Source: Roseiarcus sp963770035 | GTDB lineage: Bacteria; Pseudomonadota; Alphaproteobacteria; Rhizobiales; Beijerinckiaceae | DNA: 64,000 nt | Assembly: GCA_963770035.1 (NCBI GenBank) | Contig: CAVYON010000002.1 | Location: forward strand, 1 to 64,000 | Direction of reading: 5' to 3' | Shown: in pieces, positions 18,250 to 27,349 of the stretch | Position numbering within the stretch: the stretch's first letter is position 1 | Layout of the letters: the number at the start of each line of letters is the position of its first letter | Program-made: the position numbers and the translations under genes | Notes under the pieces: generated by a model | What the model was told of the DNA's origin: nothing | The model's database searches: none | The model's input: the letters and a program-made list of their open reading frames with translations, nothing else

Positions 18250-19029
18250 ATGGAGACTGAAGCCGGCCGGGTGACAACCCCTTCGGTCAGGGACAAGGTC
18301 AGCGCGGAGGAATGGGCGATGCGGGTCGACCTCGCCGCCTGCTACCGCATGGTCGCCCATTGCGGCTGGGACGATCTGGTGTTCACCCACATTTCCGCCC
18401 GTCTTCCGGGCAAGGAGCACCACTTTCTTATCAATCCCTACGGGATGCTGTTCGAGGAAATGACGGCCTCGAGCCTCGTCAAGGTCGACCTCGATGGCGC
18501 AAAAGTCATGGAGAGCCCGTTCGCCGTCAATCCGGCGGGATTCGTGATCCACTCGGCCGTCCATGCCGCGCGTGAGGACGCCCAGTGCGTTTTGCACCTC
18601 CATACCAGCGCCGGCGTCGCGGTCTCTTGCCAGAAGGACGGGCTCAAGCCGATCTCGCAGCAGTCGATCTTCGTGCTCGCCAGCCTCGGCTACCATAATT
18701 ACGAGGGGGTCGCGCTGAACGACGAGGAGAAGCCGCGGCTGGTCGCCGACCTCGGCAAGAATTCGTTCCTCATCCTGCGCAACCATGGCCTGCTGACAGC
18801 CGCTCCCTCGATCCCCGACGCCTTTCTCGCCATGTTCACCTTGCAACGGGCCTGCGAGATCCAGGTGATGGCGCAGACCGGCGGCGGACCGCTGATCCCG
18901 ATCCCGCAGCCGATCCTCGACGGCGCGCGGGCCCAGTCGGCCCAGGTGACGCGGGGCCTCGGCGGCGCGCTCGCCTGGCCCGGCGTCCTGCGCAAGCTCG
19001 ACCGGCTCGATCCGAGCTATCGGACCTGA
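18250..19029 (+). CDS. Class II aldolase/adducin family protein
   Basis: It encodes 259 residues of the zinc-dependent class II aldolase (fuculose-phosphate aldolase, adducin head) fold. Visible landmarks are the opening ACYRMVAHCGWDDLVFTHISAR, the metal-binding VLHLHTSAGVAV and the later histidine in FLILRNHGLL. Catalytic Glu and the third His appear in this arrangement in true aldolases. Many alphaproteobacterial members of this subfamily have no known substrate. It starts 29 bases after hemC, with GGAGAGG before the ATG, so co-transcription is likely. A metabolic link with haem synthesis is not implied. Confidence 0.8.
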   Translation: METEAGRVTTPSVRDKVSAEEWAMRVDLAACYRMVAHCGWDDLVFTHISARLPGKEHHFLINPYGMLFEEMTASSLVKVDLDGAKVMESPFAVNPAGFVIHSAVHAAREDAQCVLHLHTSAGVAVSCQKDGLKPISQQSIFVLASLGYHNYEGVALNDEEKPRLVADLGKNSFLILRNHGLLTAAPSIPDAFLAMFTLQRACEIQVMAQTGGGPLIPIPQPILDGARAQSAQVTRGLGGALAWPGVLRKLDRLDPSYRT

Positions 19030-19052
19030 CGGGACAGGGCGCCGGCGCCAAT

Positions 19053-19840
19053 TCATGGCATCGGCGCCGCTTCGGCTCCGGAATCCGGACTTTTCAAAGG
19101 GTTGCAGCGCATCTCGGTTCCGCGCCCGCTGAGCTCCGGTCCTTGCCGAGCGAGGCCGGCGAGGACCGCTTCCCGTTCTGAAATCAAGTCTGCGTCGGCC
19201 TCGGCAGGCTCGCCGCCCCACGCCTCGCCGGCGAGGGGCGCGGGGCTCGACGCCGTTCCGGCTCGCGAGTCGGGACTTTCCAACGGGTTGCGGGGCATTC
19301 CGGTTCCGGACGCGCGTTGCCCTGGCGAAAGACGGTCGACGAGACACGCAGCCAGATTGATGTCCGCCAACGGGTCGCTCGAATCGTTTTCCGCAACCGG
19401 AGTGGGGTCGATTTCGGCTCCGGAATCGAGACTTTCCAGGAGCTTGCGGCGCGTCTTCAGTTCCCTTCGCGCCGCTGCTCAGGCCATGATAGCGGTCGAG
19501 TTCGCGCACGATCTTCACCACCCGGTCGACCGCCGGGAGGTTTGCGCGCCGACATCGCATCGAAGCTGACCAGCAGCGCCTCGTTGAGGCGGTTCATCTG
19601 CGTCGCGATGAACTCGCCGGTCGCCTCGGGCGCGCGGCGCGCGATGAGGTTGCGGACATATTTGCGCAGTCCCCGCTCGGTGATCCCCTCGCGCCGCGCG
19701 ATCTCGGCCATCGACACGCCGCCGCTCAGCCCCTGCACGACCCGCCGTTCGCGCTCGGCCCTCGCCGGGCGCTCGGCGCCGCGCGTGGCGGGCAAGCGGT
19801 TGCGGACGAGGTTCGACGGGAAGCGATCGGGTGCGGACAA
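19053..19840 (-). pseudogene. HTH protein with repeated C-terminal motif, broken by two one-base insertions
   Basis: The N-terminal part has a helix-turn-helix (VSMAEIARREGITERGLRKYV) and the helix EFIATQMNRLNEALLVSFDAM. The continuation NLPAVDRVVKIVRELDRYHGL is in the next frame; removing one A from AAA near 19550 joins them. A second extra base near 19490 separates RYHGL from the frame that holds RRELKTRRKLLESLDSGAEID and the tail. The tail repeats a motif three times: RRKLLESLDSGAEI, MPRNPLESPDSRAG and MRCNPLKSPDSGAEA. The HTH and coiled region resemble small alphaproteobacterial DNA-binding proteins. It ends 23 bases from the convergent aldolase. Real decay or base-calling errors are both possible. 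Confidence 0.6.
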
Positions 19841-20692
19841 GGCGGCCTCGTTTTCCGGTTTACAGAATTATAATATGACACAATTCGGCTGTTGGCAAGG
19901 ATTTGTCGAACGTGATTTGTCGGCCGCCATCTTTCGCCGGCGCCGCAGCGGCGCGACCTGACGAGTTCGGGAAAGGACCCAGGGAGGTCGTCATCCCCGC
20001 GAACGCGGGGATCCAGAGACGCCGCCGCGCCTCCCTGAAAAGCCAGTGTTCAGCGTCTCATGGAGGTCCCGCCAGTGCGGATGGAATCGCTCGATCAGCT
20101 CGAGCGCTTTACTGAGGCGATCGACCGTCCCCGTACGCGGTGGTCAGCCTGCTTGACAAGCTTCCGCGGCCCATCTTGGCCGATCAATTGCATAGGCCAT
20201 GACCCTATCGAGCAAATCGTGACAATCTTCGCTCTCAATGTGTCCGCAACGGTGCGAAACCTTAGAGCGCGCGGGCGATCTGGCGCATGACCGCCAGGCC
20301 TGCCCTAGTCGGAGCTGCACGAAGTCGAGGGAACTCAATATTCTCGGTTGTTACCTACAGACGGACGGTGACGGCCTGGACGAACCAGTTCGATGCTCAC
20401 ATCGAGTGTTTCGCCCCAGTTGTGAACACAGTGTTGACATCCATCGCGTCAATTTGCCGCCTCGTATTTTGCCTTCCTTTGGACAAGAGATTGAGCCTGG
20501 GTCGTTGAAGATTTTGGCAAGCAATATGGCGCATATGAGCGGCTGCTTTTCGCTCAGTCTCATCCGGTATTTTCGCGGGAAGACAACATACTGAAGCATT
20601 GCCGACGAACTCTCTAACGCTATCGCGGCATAAGGCGCCCTCATCGGCGCGCACGATCCGCGCTACGACAACCGCAGGAGCAAAGACCGCCC
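19841..20692. other. Long intergenic region, no supported gene
   Basis: Only short open frames without recognisable domains occur across these 850 bases. The left part contains the palindromic repeat at 19993-20012. The middle and right parts are less GC-rich than the surrounding genes, suggesting remnants of transferred or decayed DNA, but I could not identify any former gene. Confidence 0.4.
19993..20012. repeat. REP-type palindrome
   Basis: ATCCCCGCGAACGCGGGGAT has 9-bp arms around AA, within the wider context GTCATCCCCGCG...GGATCCAG. This is a widespread interspersed palindrome in proteobacterial genomes. Confidence 0.8.
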
Positions 20693-20911
20693 GTGCCACG
20701 CTATATCGCCATGCGCCGCGAAACGTCTCCCCAGCGATCGTACGTCGGCGACGACTATTGGAGGCTCGACAGATCCTCGATCGACGTCATCGTGTCGGAG
20801 AGAGGGCCGCGGCGGACCGGCCTGCTCGACCAGGACGGGAACGACCTTTACCGCGTGCCGGCGGAGCGGCCGGCCGGCTTCACCTCGAAATGGCCGTCGG
20901 ACGAAAATTGA
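20693..20911 (+). CDS. Small hypothetical protein conserved in appearance
   Basis: It encodes 72 residues from GTG 20693, with AGGAG 13 bases upstream. The sequence DDYWRLDRSSIDVIVSERGPRRTGLLDQDGNDLYRVPAERPAGF resembles short Rhizobiales proteins of unknown function that share a DY..LDRS..DVIV...P.RTGL.D.DG pattern. There is no signal peptide or membrane helix. I base the call on pattern memory and on sensible codon use, not on a named domain. It lies 280 bases upstream of hemA on the same strand. Confidence 0.5.
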   Translation: MPRYIAMRRETSPQRSYVGDDYWRLDRSSIDVIVSERGPRRTGLLDQDGNDLYRVPAERPAGFTSKWPSDEN

Positions 20912-21194
20912 CGGCGCGGCCGGGGCGGGATCGAGCGCGGAGACGGCGTGGCCGCTCGGGGCCGCTCGCCGATCGTCCGGGCAGCCCGCGCCATGAACGA
21001 AAAATATCCGATTCCGCTCGATGAAAAGCCGCAACCCGGGTACAGCGTCGGCCTCTCCGGGACCGCTCGCTTGCTGCGCCACTCCGCCGCGGCCGCTCGA
21101 CCAAAGCGCACTAGACAAGGCGGCGACGGGCGGATACCGAAATGGGCAGGGTCGGACGGCGGCACGAACCGACTGCCGATCAGAAAGGCAGACC

Positions 21195-22497
21195 ATGGAC
21201 TATGAGCGGCGCTTTTCGGATGCGATCGACCGCCTGAAGGCGGAAGAGCGCTACCGGACCTTCGCCAATCTCGAACGCGACGCCAGTCGGTTCCCGACGG
21301 CGCTGTGGCGTCCGGAGGGCGAAGAAGACAAGCCGCGCGAAGTCACCGTCTGGTGCTCGAACGACTATCTCGGCATGGGCCTGCATCCGGACGGTGATCG
21401 AGGCGTCGGTTCAGGCGGCGCGCGCCCACGGCGCCGGCGCCGGCGGCACCCGCAACATTTCCGGCACCCATCACCCGATCGTGCGGCTCGAGGCCGAACT
21501 CGCCGACCTGCACGGCAAGGCCGCGGCGCTCGCCTTCACCTCCGGCTGGATCTCCAATCTGGCCGGGATCTCGACGATCGCCAGCCTGTTGCCGAACTGC
21601 CTGATCCTCAGCGATGCGCTGAACCACAATTCGATGATCGAGGGCGTCCGGCGCGCCGGCTGCGAGAAAAAGGTGTGGCGCCACAACGACGTCGCTCATC
21701 TCGAGGAATTGCTCGCCGCCGAACCCATCGATCGCGCCAAGCTCGTGGTGTTCGAGAGCCTCTATTCGATGGACGGCGACATCGCGCCGATCAAGGAGAT
21801 CCTCGACGTCTGCGAGCAATATCAGGCGATGAGCTATATCGACGAGGTGCATGCGGTCGGCCTGTACGGGCCGCGCGGCGGCGGCGTCAGTGACCGCGAG
21901 GGGCTCGCTCACCGCATCGACGTGATCGAGGGCACGCTGGCCAAAGGCTTCGGCTCGCTCGGCGGCTATATTGCGGCCAGCGCCGCGGTGGTCGACGCGG
22001 TGCGCAGCTACGCGCCACAGTTCATCTTCACCTCGACCCTGCCGCCCAGCGTCGCGGCGAGCGCCGCGGCGGCGGTGCGCCACCTCAAGGCCTCGAACGT
22101 CGAGCGCGAGCGGCATCAGCACATGGCGCGGCTGACCAAGCACGCGCTCCGGGCGGCCGGCATTCCGGTAATGGACAACCCCTCGCATATCGTGCCGGTG
22201 TTCGTCGGCGATGCGAAGAAGTGCAAGGCGGCGAGCGCCATGCTGCTCGACCGGCACGCCATCTACATCCAGCCGATCAACTATCCGACCGTCGCCAAGG
22301 GCGCCGAGCGCCTGCGCATCACCCCGACCCCGGCCCACAACGAGGCGCAGGTGGCGGAACTGGTCGAGGCGCTGGTCGACGTGTGGACCACGCTGGGCCT
22401 CCCGTTCGAAGAGGCCAAGATCATCCCGCTGCATCGCCCGGCCGCCAAGGAGATGGCGCCCTGCGTCTATCCCGAGATGAAGAAGGCGGCCGAGTAG
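21195..22497 (+). CDS. hemA: 5-aminolevulinate synthase, with an apparent one-base insertion
   Basis: HemA condenses glycine and succinyl-CoA to 5-aminolevulinate with PLP, the first step of the C4 haem route. The N-terminal 66 codons (MDYERRFSDAIDRLKAEERYRTF to WCSNDYLGMGLHPD) are in one frame. From 21394 the rest is in the next frame (VIEASVQAARAHGAGAGGTRNISG onwards), ending at 22497. Removing one G at 21393 restores the family sequence LHPDVIEA. The PLP lysine is in EGTLAKGFGSLGG, and DEVHAVGLYG and HNSMIEG are present. With the correction the protein is 433 residues. As the gene is normally essential, a base-calling error is more likely than loss, unless a second hemA exists. Confidence 0.92.
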
Positions 22498-22529
22498 CGG
22501 CCGCTTGCCGACTCCCCAGAGTTCGCGCT

Positions 22530-22617
22530 AGTTCCCCCTCACCCGTCGCCTTTGGCGACGCTCTTCCCCCCGGGGGAAGGCGGCGCGTCCTCCGGTCTTG
22601 ATCGGGGGCCGGATGAG
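22530..22617. repeat. Interspersed palindromic element between hemA and hemE
   Basis: Two hairpins lie side by side: CGTCGCC/GGCGACG (22544-22560, TTT loop) and CTTCCCCC/GGGGGAAG (22563-22579, one-base loop). They are followed by a GC-rich tail ending CCGGATGAGGG, complementary to the CCCTCACCC-type opening. This layout is typical of Rhizobiales intergenic repeats. It may also shape the hemA-hemE transcript. Confidence 0.65.
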
Positions 22618-22626
22618 GGCAGACCC

Positions 22627-23667
22627 GTGACGTCGACAAAACCCACAAAACCGTTTCTCGCCGCCCTCGCCGGCGAGCGGCAGGCGCGGCCGCCGGTGTG
22701 GCTGATGCGCCAGGCGGGGCGCTACCTGCCGGAATACCGGCAGATCCGGGCGCAGGCCGCGAGCTTTCTCGATTTCTGCTACACGCCCGCCTTCGCGGTC
22801 GAGGCGACGCTCCAGCCGGTCCGCCGTTTTGGCTTCGACGCGGCGATCGTCTTCTCCGACATCTTGGTCGTCCCGGACGCGCTCGGCCAGAGCGTGACGT
22901 TCGAGACCGGCGAGGGGCCGCGCCTCGACCCGATCGGCGACGCCGAGGGCTTTGGGCGCCTGAGGCCCGAGCCGGACTGGACGAAGCTCGCGCCGGTGTT
23001 CGAGACGCTCGACCGGGTCAAGGCCGCGCTGCCCGGCGACGCAGCGCTGATCGGCTTTTGCGGCGCGCCCTGGACGGTGGCGAGCTACATGATCGCCGGG
23101 CGCGGCACGCCGGACCAGGCGCCGGCCCGCCTGTTCGCCTATCGCGAGCCGGCCCTGTTCGCCGCCCTGATCGACCGGCTGGTGGACGCCTCGGCCGAAT
23201 ATCTCGTTCGCCAGATCGCGGCGGGGGCGGAGGCGGTGCAGATTTTCGACTCGTGGGCGGGCGTGCTGCCGCCGGCCGAGTTCGAGCGCTGGTGCCTCGC
23301 CCCGATCGCCGCGCTGGTCGCCAAGGTGAAGGCCAAGGCGCCGCGGACGCCGGTGATCGCCTTCCCGCGCGGCGCGGCGACGCAGCTTTCGAAGTTCGCT
23401 GGCCTCGATGGCATTTCGGCGATCGGCCTCGATACGGCGGTCGAACCCGCCGCCGCGATCGCGGCCCTACCCGGACCCCTCGCGTTGCAGGGCAATCTCG
23501 ATCCGTTGGCCCTGGTCGCGGGCGGCGCGGCGCTTGATCAGGGGGTGGACCGCGTGCTCGCCGGCTTTGCCGGTCGCGCCCACATCTTCAACCTCGGCCA
23601 CGGCATTTTGCCCGAGACGCCCGTGGCGCATGTCGAGCGGATGCTGAAGCGGGTGCGAGGCGAATGA
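22627..23667 (+). CDS. hemE: Uroporphyrinogen decarboxylase
   Basis: HemE removes four carboxyl groups from uroporphyrinogen III to give coproporphyrinogen III. The GTG at 22627 gives a 346-residue protein of normal length; the longer open frame to 22552 would translate the palindromic repeat. The signature PPVWLMRQAGRYLPEYRQIRAQ is at the N-terminus, and the catalytic Asp is in VFSDILVVPDALG. The motifs GFCGAPWTVASYMI and IFDSWAGVL follow. The ATGA overlap with hemF shows translational coupling. In Caulobacter and relatives the chromosomal origin lies near hemE, but no cluster of DnaA boxes is visible here. Confidence 0.96.
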   Translation: MTSTKPTKPFLAALAGERQARPPVWLMRQAGRYLPEYRQIRAQAASFLDFCYTPAFAVEATLQPVRRFGFDAAIVFSDILVVPDALGQSVTFETGEGPRLDPIGDAEGFGRLRPEPDWTKLAPVFETLDRVKAALPGDAALIGFCGAPWTVASYMIAGRGTPDQAPARLFAYREPALFAALIDRLVDASAEYLVRQIAAGAEAVQIFDSWAGVLPPAEFERWCLAPIAALVAKVKAKAPRTPVIAFPRGAATQLSKFAGLDGISAIGLDTAVEPAAAIAALPGPLALQGNLDPLALVAGGAALDQGVDRVLAGFAGRAHIFNLGHGILPETPVAHVERMLKRVRGE

Positions 23668-24581
23668 CCGAAACCCACGACCTCGCCGGCCTCGATCCGA
23701 GGCTTGCGCGCGTGTCGGAGGAGTTCCGCGGCCTCCAGCAGCGCATCGTTGCGGCGATGGAAGGGCTCGAGCGGGAGTGTCCCGGAGTCGACCCGGCGCG
23801 CGAGCCCGGATGCTTCACGATCGAGCCCTGGCGCCGCACCGACGCCAGCGGCGGCCCAGGCGGCGGCGGGCAGATGGCGATGCTGCGCGGACGGCTGTTC
23901 GAGAAGATGGGCGCGCATTGCTCGACCGTGTTCGGCGCGTTTCCGGCAGAGTTCGCCCAGCAGATCCCGGGGGCGGCCGACGACCCGCGCTTCTGGGCGG
24001 CCGGGGTCTCGGTGATCGCCCATCCCTGGAGCCCGCACGTCCCCACGGTCCACATGAACGTGCGGCTCGTGCGCACGACGAAGACCTGGTTCGGCGGCGG
24101 GGCGGACCTGACCCCGATGCTCGACGCGCGGCGTATCCCGACCGACCCGGATGCGGCGCTCTTTCATGCGGCGATGCGCGAGGCTTGCGGCCGCCATCCC
24201 GGGGTCGCCGACTGGGACCGTTTCAAGGCGTGGTGCGACGAGTATTTTTTCTTGAAGCACCGCAACGAGCCGCGCGGGATCGGCGGGATCTTCTTCGATC
24301 ATCTCAACAGCGCCGGCGACCCCGGCAACTCCGCGTTCGACGACGACTTCGCCTTCGTCCGCGACGTCGGCGAGAGCTTTGTCGCGGTCTATTCCGAGAT
24401 CGTGCGGCGGAACGCGGGCCGGCCATGGACCCCACGCGATCGTGAAGAACAATGCGTCCGCCGCGGCCGTTATGTCGAGTTCAATCTCCTCTATGATCGC
24501 GGTACGATCTTCGGCCTGAAAACGGGAGGCAATGTCGCCTCCATCCTTTCCTCCATGCCGCCTGAGGCCCGCTGGCCCTGA
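23664..24581 (+). CDS. hemF: Oxygen-dependent coproporphyrinogen III oxidase
   Basis: HemF converts two propionates of coproporphyrinogen III to vinyls using molecular oxygen, so it indicates aerobic haem synthesis. The product has 305 residues, the normal size. Family motifs are VHMNVRLVRTTKTWFGGGADLTPM, KAWCDEYFFLKHRNEPRGIGGIFFDHL and the C-terminal RRGRYVEFNLLYDRGTIFGLKTGGNVASILSSMPPEARW. The start ATG overlaps the hemE stop (ATGA). No oxygen-independent hemN is present in the window. Confidence 0.96.
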   Translation: MTETHDLAGLDPRLARVSEEFRGLQQRIVAAMEGLERECPGVDPAREPGCFTIEPWRRTDASGGPGGGGQMAMLRGRLFEKMGAHCSTVFGAFPAEFAQQIPGAADDPRFWAAGVSVIAHPWSPHVPTVHMNVRLVRTTKTWFGGGADLTPMLDARRIPTDPDAALFHAAMREACGRHPGVADWDRFKAWCDEYFFLKHRNEPRGIGGIFFDHLNSAGDPGNSAFDDDFAFVRDVGESFVAVYSEIVRRNAGRPWTPRDREEQCVRRGRYVEFNLLYDRGTIFGLKTGGNVASILSSMPPEARWP

Positions 24582-24606
24582 AGCGGCTGAAATCCGGGAG
24601 CCCTGC

Positions 24607-25470
24607 ATGTCCAACGCCTCACAATCCGGACGTCTTCGCATCGGAGGGGCCTTTGAGGTCAACCGGCTCGGCTTCGGCGCGATGCGGATTGTCGGAAAAG
24701 GGGTCTGGGGGCCGCCAGAGGACCGAGCCGAGGCGATCCGGACGCTCAAGCGCCTGCCCGAGCTCGGCGTCGATTTCATCGACACCGCCAATTCCTACGG
24801 CCCCGACTTCTCGGAAAGCCTGATCCGCGAGGCCCTGCACCCCTATAAGTCGATCAGGATCGCGACCAAGGGCGGCCTCGCCCGCACCGGTCCGAACGTC
24901 TGGATCCCGCTTGGCCGGCCCGAATATCTGATCCAGCAGGCCTACACGAGCCGCTGGCGGCTCGGCGTGGACTCGATCGACCTGTGGCAGCTCCACCGGA
25001 TCGATTCGAAGGTGCCGGCGGCCGAGCAGTTCGACGCGATCAAGACGCTGATCGCGGACGGCGTGATCCGCGCGGCCGGCCTCTCCGAAGTGAGCGTGGC
25101 GGAGATCGAAGCCGCGTCCAAGTATTTCCGGGTCGCCACCGTGCAGAACCGTTACAACCTCGCCGACCGGTCGAGCGAAGCGGCGCTCGACTATAGCGCC
25201 GGGCACGGGATCGGCTTCATTCCCTGGTTCCCGCTCAACGCCGGCGAGCTCGCCCGCGAGGGGTCGGCGCTCGACGCCATCGCCCGCGCCCACAAGGCGA
25301 GCCCGGGCCAGATCGCCCTCGCCTGGCTGTTGATGCGCAGCCCGTTCATGCTGCCCATTCCCGGCACCGGCAAGGTCGCCCATCTCGAGGAGAACGTCGG
25401 CGCGGCGGCGATCAAGCTGAGCGAGCAGGAATTCTCCGAGCTCGATCGGGTCGGCCGCGCGACGGGCTGA
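24607..25470 (+). CDS. Aldo/keto reductase
   Basis: It encodes 287 residues from ATG 24607, 25 bases after hemF, so it may belong to the same transcript. It is a single (beta/alpha)8 NADPH-dependent aldo/keto reductase. The tetrad is visible: Asp and Tyr in VDFIDTANSYGPDFSE, Lys in IATKGGL and His in DLWQLHRIDSK. The C-terminal cofactor region is MLPIPGTGKVAHLEENVGA. The open frame extends upstream to 24532 but overlaps hemF. Its substrate is unknown; relatives reduce small aldehydes. Confidence 0.85.
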   Translation: MSNASQSGRLRIGGAFEVNRLGFGAMRIVGKGVWGPPEDRAEAIRTLKRLPELGVDFIDTANSYGPDFSESLIREALHPYKSIRIATKGGLARTGPNVWIPLGRPEYLIQQAYTSRWRLGVDSIDLWQLHRIDSKVPAAEQFDAIKTLIADGVIRAAGLSEVSVAEIEAASKYFRVATVQNRYNLADRSSEAALDYSAGHGIGFIPWFPLNAGELAREGSALDAIARAHKASPGQIALAWLLMRSPFMLPIPGTGKVAHLEENVGAAAIKLSEQEFSELDRVGRATG

Positions 25471-25473
25471 GCC

Positions 25474-26355
25474 TCAGCTTCTCAGCACCGCGCAGGCGCC
25501 GCCGACGGCCTGGATCTTGTCGCACAGCCTCTTGGCCTCCCCGCCCGTCTGGGCCGGCAGGCGCACGCGATAGAACGGCCGCCAGCCGCGGCTCCTGAGC
25601 ACGGAGCCGAGGACGAACGGCTCCATGTCCCCGATCACGCTCGCGTAATTGTGCCGGGCGCGGGCGAAGGCGCGCAGCGCCGAACCCTTGTTGAAGCTGG
25701 CGGCGAGTTGGACGCCCCAGGGCGCGAACAGGCCCGAAACCACGGGCGAGCCCTGAGGCCCGCGCTCGACGCGAAGCTTGGCGATGGCGACGACGCAGGG
25801 CTCGACCGGGCCGGGGGCCGACGAGGCCGGGGGAATTGGAGCCCGCCATTCCTCGACGTCATGTCCGGTGACCCCGAGCACATAGGCCTCGGTCTCGAAC
25901 GGGATGCCGCCCGTTCCGGCGAGCCATTTCGCGACCGCCGTGGGCCCGGCGTTGTAAGCGGCGGCCGCGAGGCCGAGATTGCCGAAGCGCTGGGCGAGAT
26001 CGGCGATCAGCTTGGCGGAGGCGGGGATGGCGGCCGCCGGATCGAACGGGTCGGCGAGGCCACGCTCCGACGCGGTCCCCGGCATGAACTGGGCGACGCC
26101 CTGCGCTCCCGCCGGACTGACCGCGCCGGGCCGGAAGGCGCTCTCGCGCCAGATGAGGCGGGTGAAATAATTGACCGGCAGGCCCTCGGCCTTGGCCAAG
26201 TCCTCGACGATGCCGCACAGGACCGCGAGCGTGTTGTCGCTTGCGGGCTCATGCGGCTCCGCCAGCGCCCATCCGGACGCCGCGGAGACCAGACCCGCGA
26301 GCGCGAGTGCAAGCGCCCGGGCGCGGCGCTTCACGACTGCGCCGCCTTTCGACAT
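25474..26355 (-). CDS. Lytic transglycosylase with C-terminal SPOR-like region
   Basis: It encodes 293 residues. A basic start and hydrophobic stretch (KRRARALALALAGLVSAASGWALA) form the signal peptide, so it acts in the periplasm. The SLT domain has the catalytic Glu in RLIWRESAFRPGAVSPAGAQGVAQFMPGTA and AAAAYNAGPTAVAKWL, as expected of enzymes that cut the glycan strand to 1,6-anhydro ends. The C-terminus (WGVQLAASFNKGSALRAFARA, then WRPFYRVRLPAQTGGEAKRLCDKI) looks like a SPOR domain, which binds bare glycan. It lies 49 bases downstream of the alpha/beta hydrolase, likely in one transcript, and converges on the aldo/keto reductase. Confidence 0.85.
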   Translation of the reverse strand: MSKGGAVVKRRARALALALAGLVSAASGWALAEPHEPASDNTLAVLCGIVEDLAKAEGLPVNYFTRLIWRESAFRPGAVSPAGAQGVAQFMPGTASERGLADPFDPAAAIPASAKLIADLAQRFGNLGLAAAAYNAGPTAVAKWLAGTGGIPFETEAYVLGVTGHDVEEWRAPIPPASSAPGPVEPCVVAIAKLRVERGPQGSPVVSGLFAPWGVQLAASFNKGSALRAFARARHNYASVIGDMEPFVLGSVLRSRGWRPFYRVRLPAQTGGEAKRLCDKIQAVGGACAVLRS

Positions 26356-26404
26356 CCATCCGCTCCGCCGCGCGAGGCTGCGCGCGAAGCGGCCGTCACG
26401 GGGT

Positions 26405-27190
26405 CTATCGTGGCAGGGCGTCAAGCCAGTTAACGACAAGGTCGGCGATCTCTTCCCAGCCGGGCTCGACGACGGCCATGTGGCCGCGGCCGTCGAACGC
26501 GCGAAAATCGGTTATCGCCCCGCGCTGCCGGTAGCGAGAAAAATCGTCGAAAGCGAGCCTCGGCCGAACAGCGCGATCCAGGACGCCTGTCGTCAGGAGG
26601 AGCGGGGGATGCGCCTTGGCGAAGTCGATGGACGCGCCGGCGTCGCGCGCGCCGCGCGCGACCTGGTGCGCGCCCGGCGCGATATAGCGATCGAACGCCG
26701 CCGCCTGCAGGTCGGGCGGCAGGGCGTTGCCGATGAACGCGGCGAAGTCTTCGAAGCTCAGCGCGAGCGAGGACGAGGCGGCGCCGCGGCCAAACAGCCT
26801 CCAGGCGCGCCGGCCGTCCGGGAATATTGCGCGCGGCGAGGCGGAATTCAGGGCGACTCCCGCAGCGACGGCGCCGCGGTCGACGAGGATCTGGGCGACG
26901 AGCCCACCGATCCCATGGCCGATGACGATCGCCTCGGGTCCCGAAGCCTCGCTGACGGCGCCGAATTGGGCGACGAGGTCGGCGAAGGTCAGGCTGGCAA
27001 GCGCCGGATCCTGCCCGGCGGCGCGCAACTCGGCGGGCGGGCGGTCGCAGCCTGGCCACGCCGGCGCCACGCCCGAATAGCCCCGCTCGGCAAACCTGGG
27101 CAACCAATGCTCCCAGATCCGCGGCGTCATGAACAAACCATGGATGAAAACAATAGAGCGCGGAGACAAGGAGCCCTCCTCGCGTTGCAA
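26405..27190 (-). CDS. Alpha/beta-hydrolase fold protein with a Gly in place of the nucleophile
   Basis: It encodes 261 residues. The fold is shown by IVFIHGLFMTPRIWEHWLPRF (oxyanion region), the nucleophile-elbow strand IVIGHGIGGLVAQ and the late LLLTTGVLDR Asp and GRGHMAVV His. The family elbow is G-x-S-x-G, normally GHSxGG. Here it reads GHGIGG, so the Ser is replaced by Gly (codon GGG). The acid and His remain, so the protein may be a non-catalytic binder or use a different chemistry. It is upstream of the lytic transglycosylase on the same strand and divergent from icd. A base error at one codon position is possible, since GGG differs from AGC in two bases; that makes an error less likely. 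Confidence 0.75.
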   Translation of the reverse strand: MQREEGSLSPRSIVFIHGLFMTPRIWEHWLPRFAERGYSGVAPAWPGCDRPPAELRAAGQDPALASLTFADLVAQFGAVSEASGPEAIVIGHGIGGLVAQILVDRGAVAAGVALNSASPRAIFPDGRRAWRLFGRGAASSSLALSFEDFAAFIGNALPPDLQAAAFDRYIAPGAHQVARGARDAGASIDFAKAHPPLLLTTGVLDRAVRPRLAFDDFSRYRQRGAITDFRAFDGRGHMAVVEPGWEEIADLVVNWLDALPR

Positions 27191-27349
27191 CCGAACGATT
27201 GTTTACATCCGTGGACTTACGGGAAAAGGGCGGCTCTGTCCAGGGCTCGGAAGCGGAGGACGAACGCCGCGCCTAAAGCACGCCTATGACGGCCGGAGAG
27301 GCGATGCTATACGGTTCGATCTCCCCTATCCCGTCAGGAAACCTCGCCG

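Noticed and set aside
17164..19560. A 798-codon open frame on the minus strand
   Set aside because: It runs antisense through hemC and the aldolase. Only the first part (about 19490-19560) belongs to the real HTH gene; the rest is a shadow.
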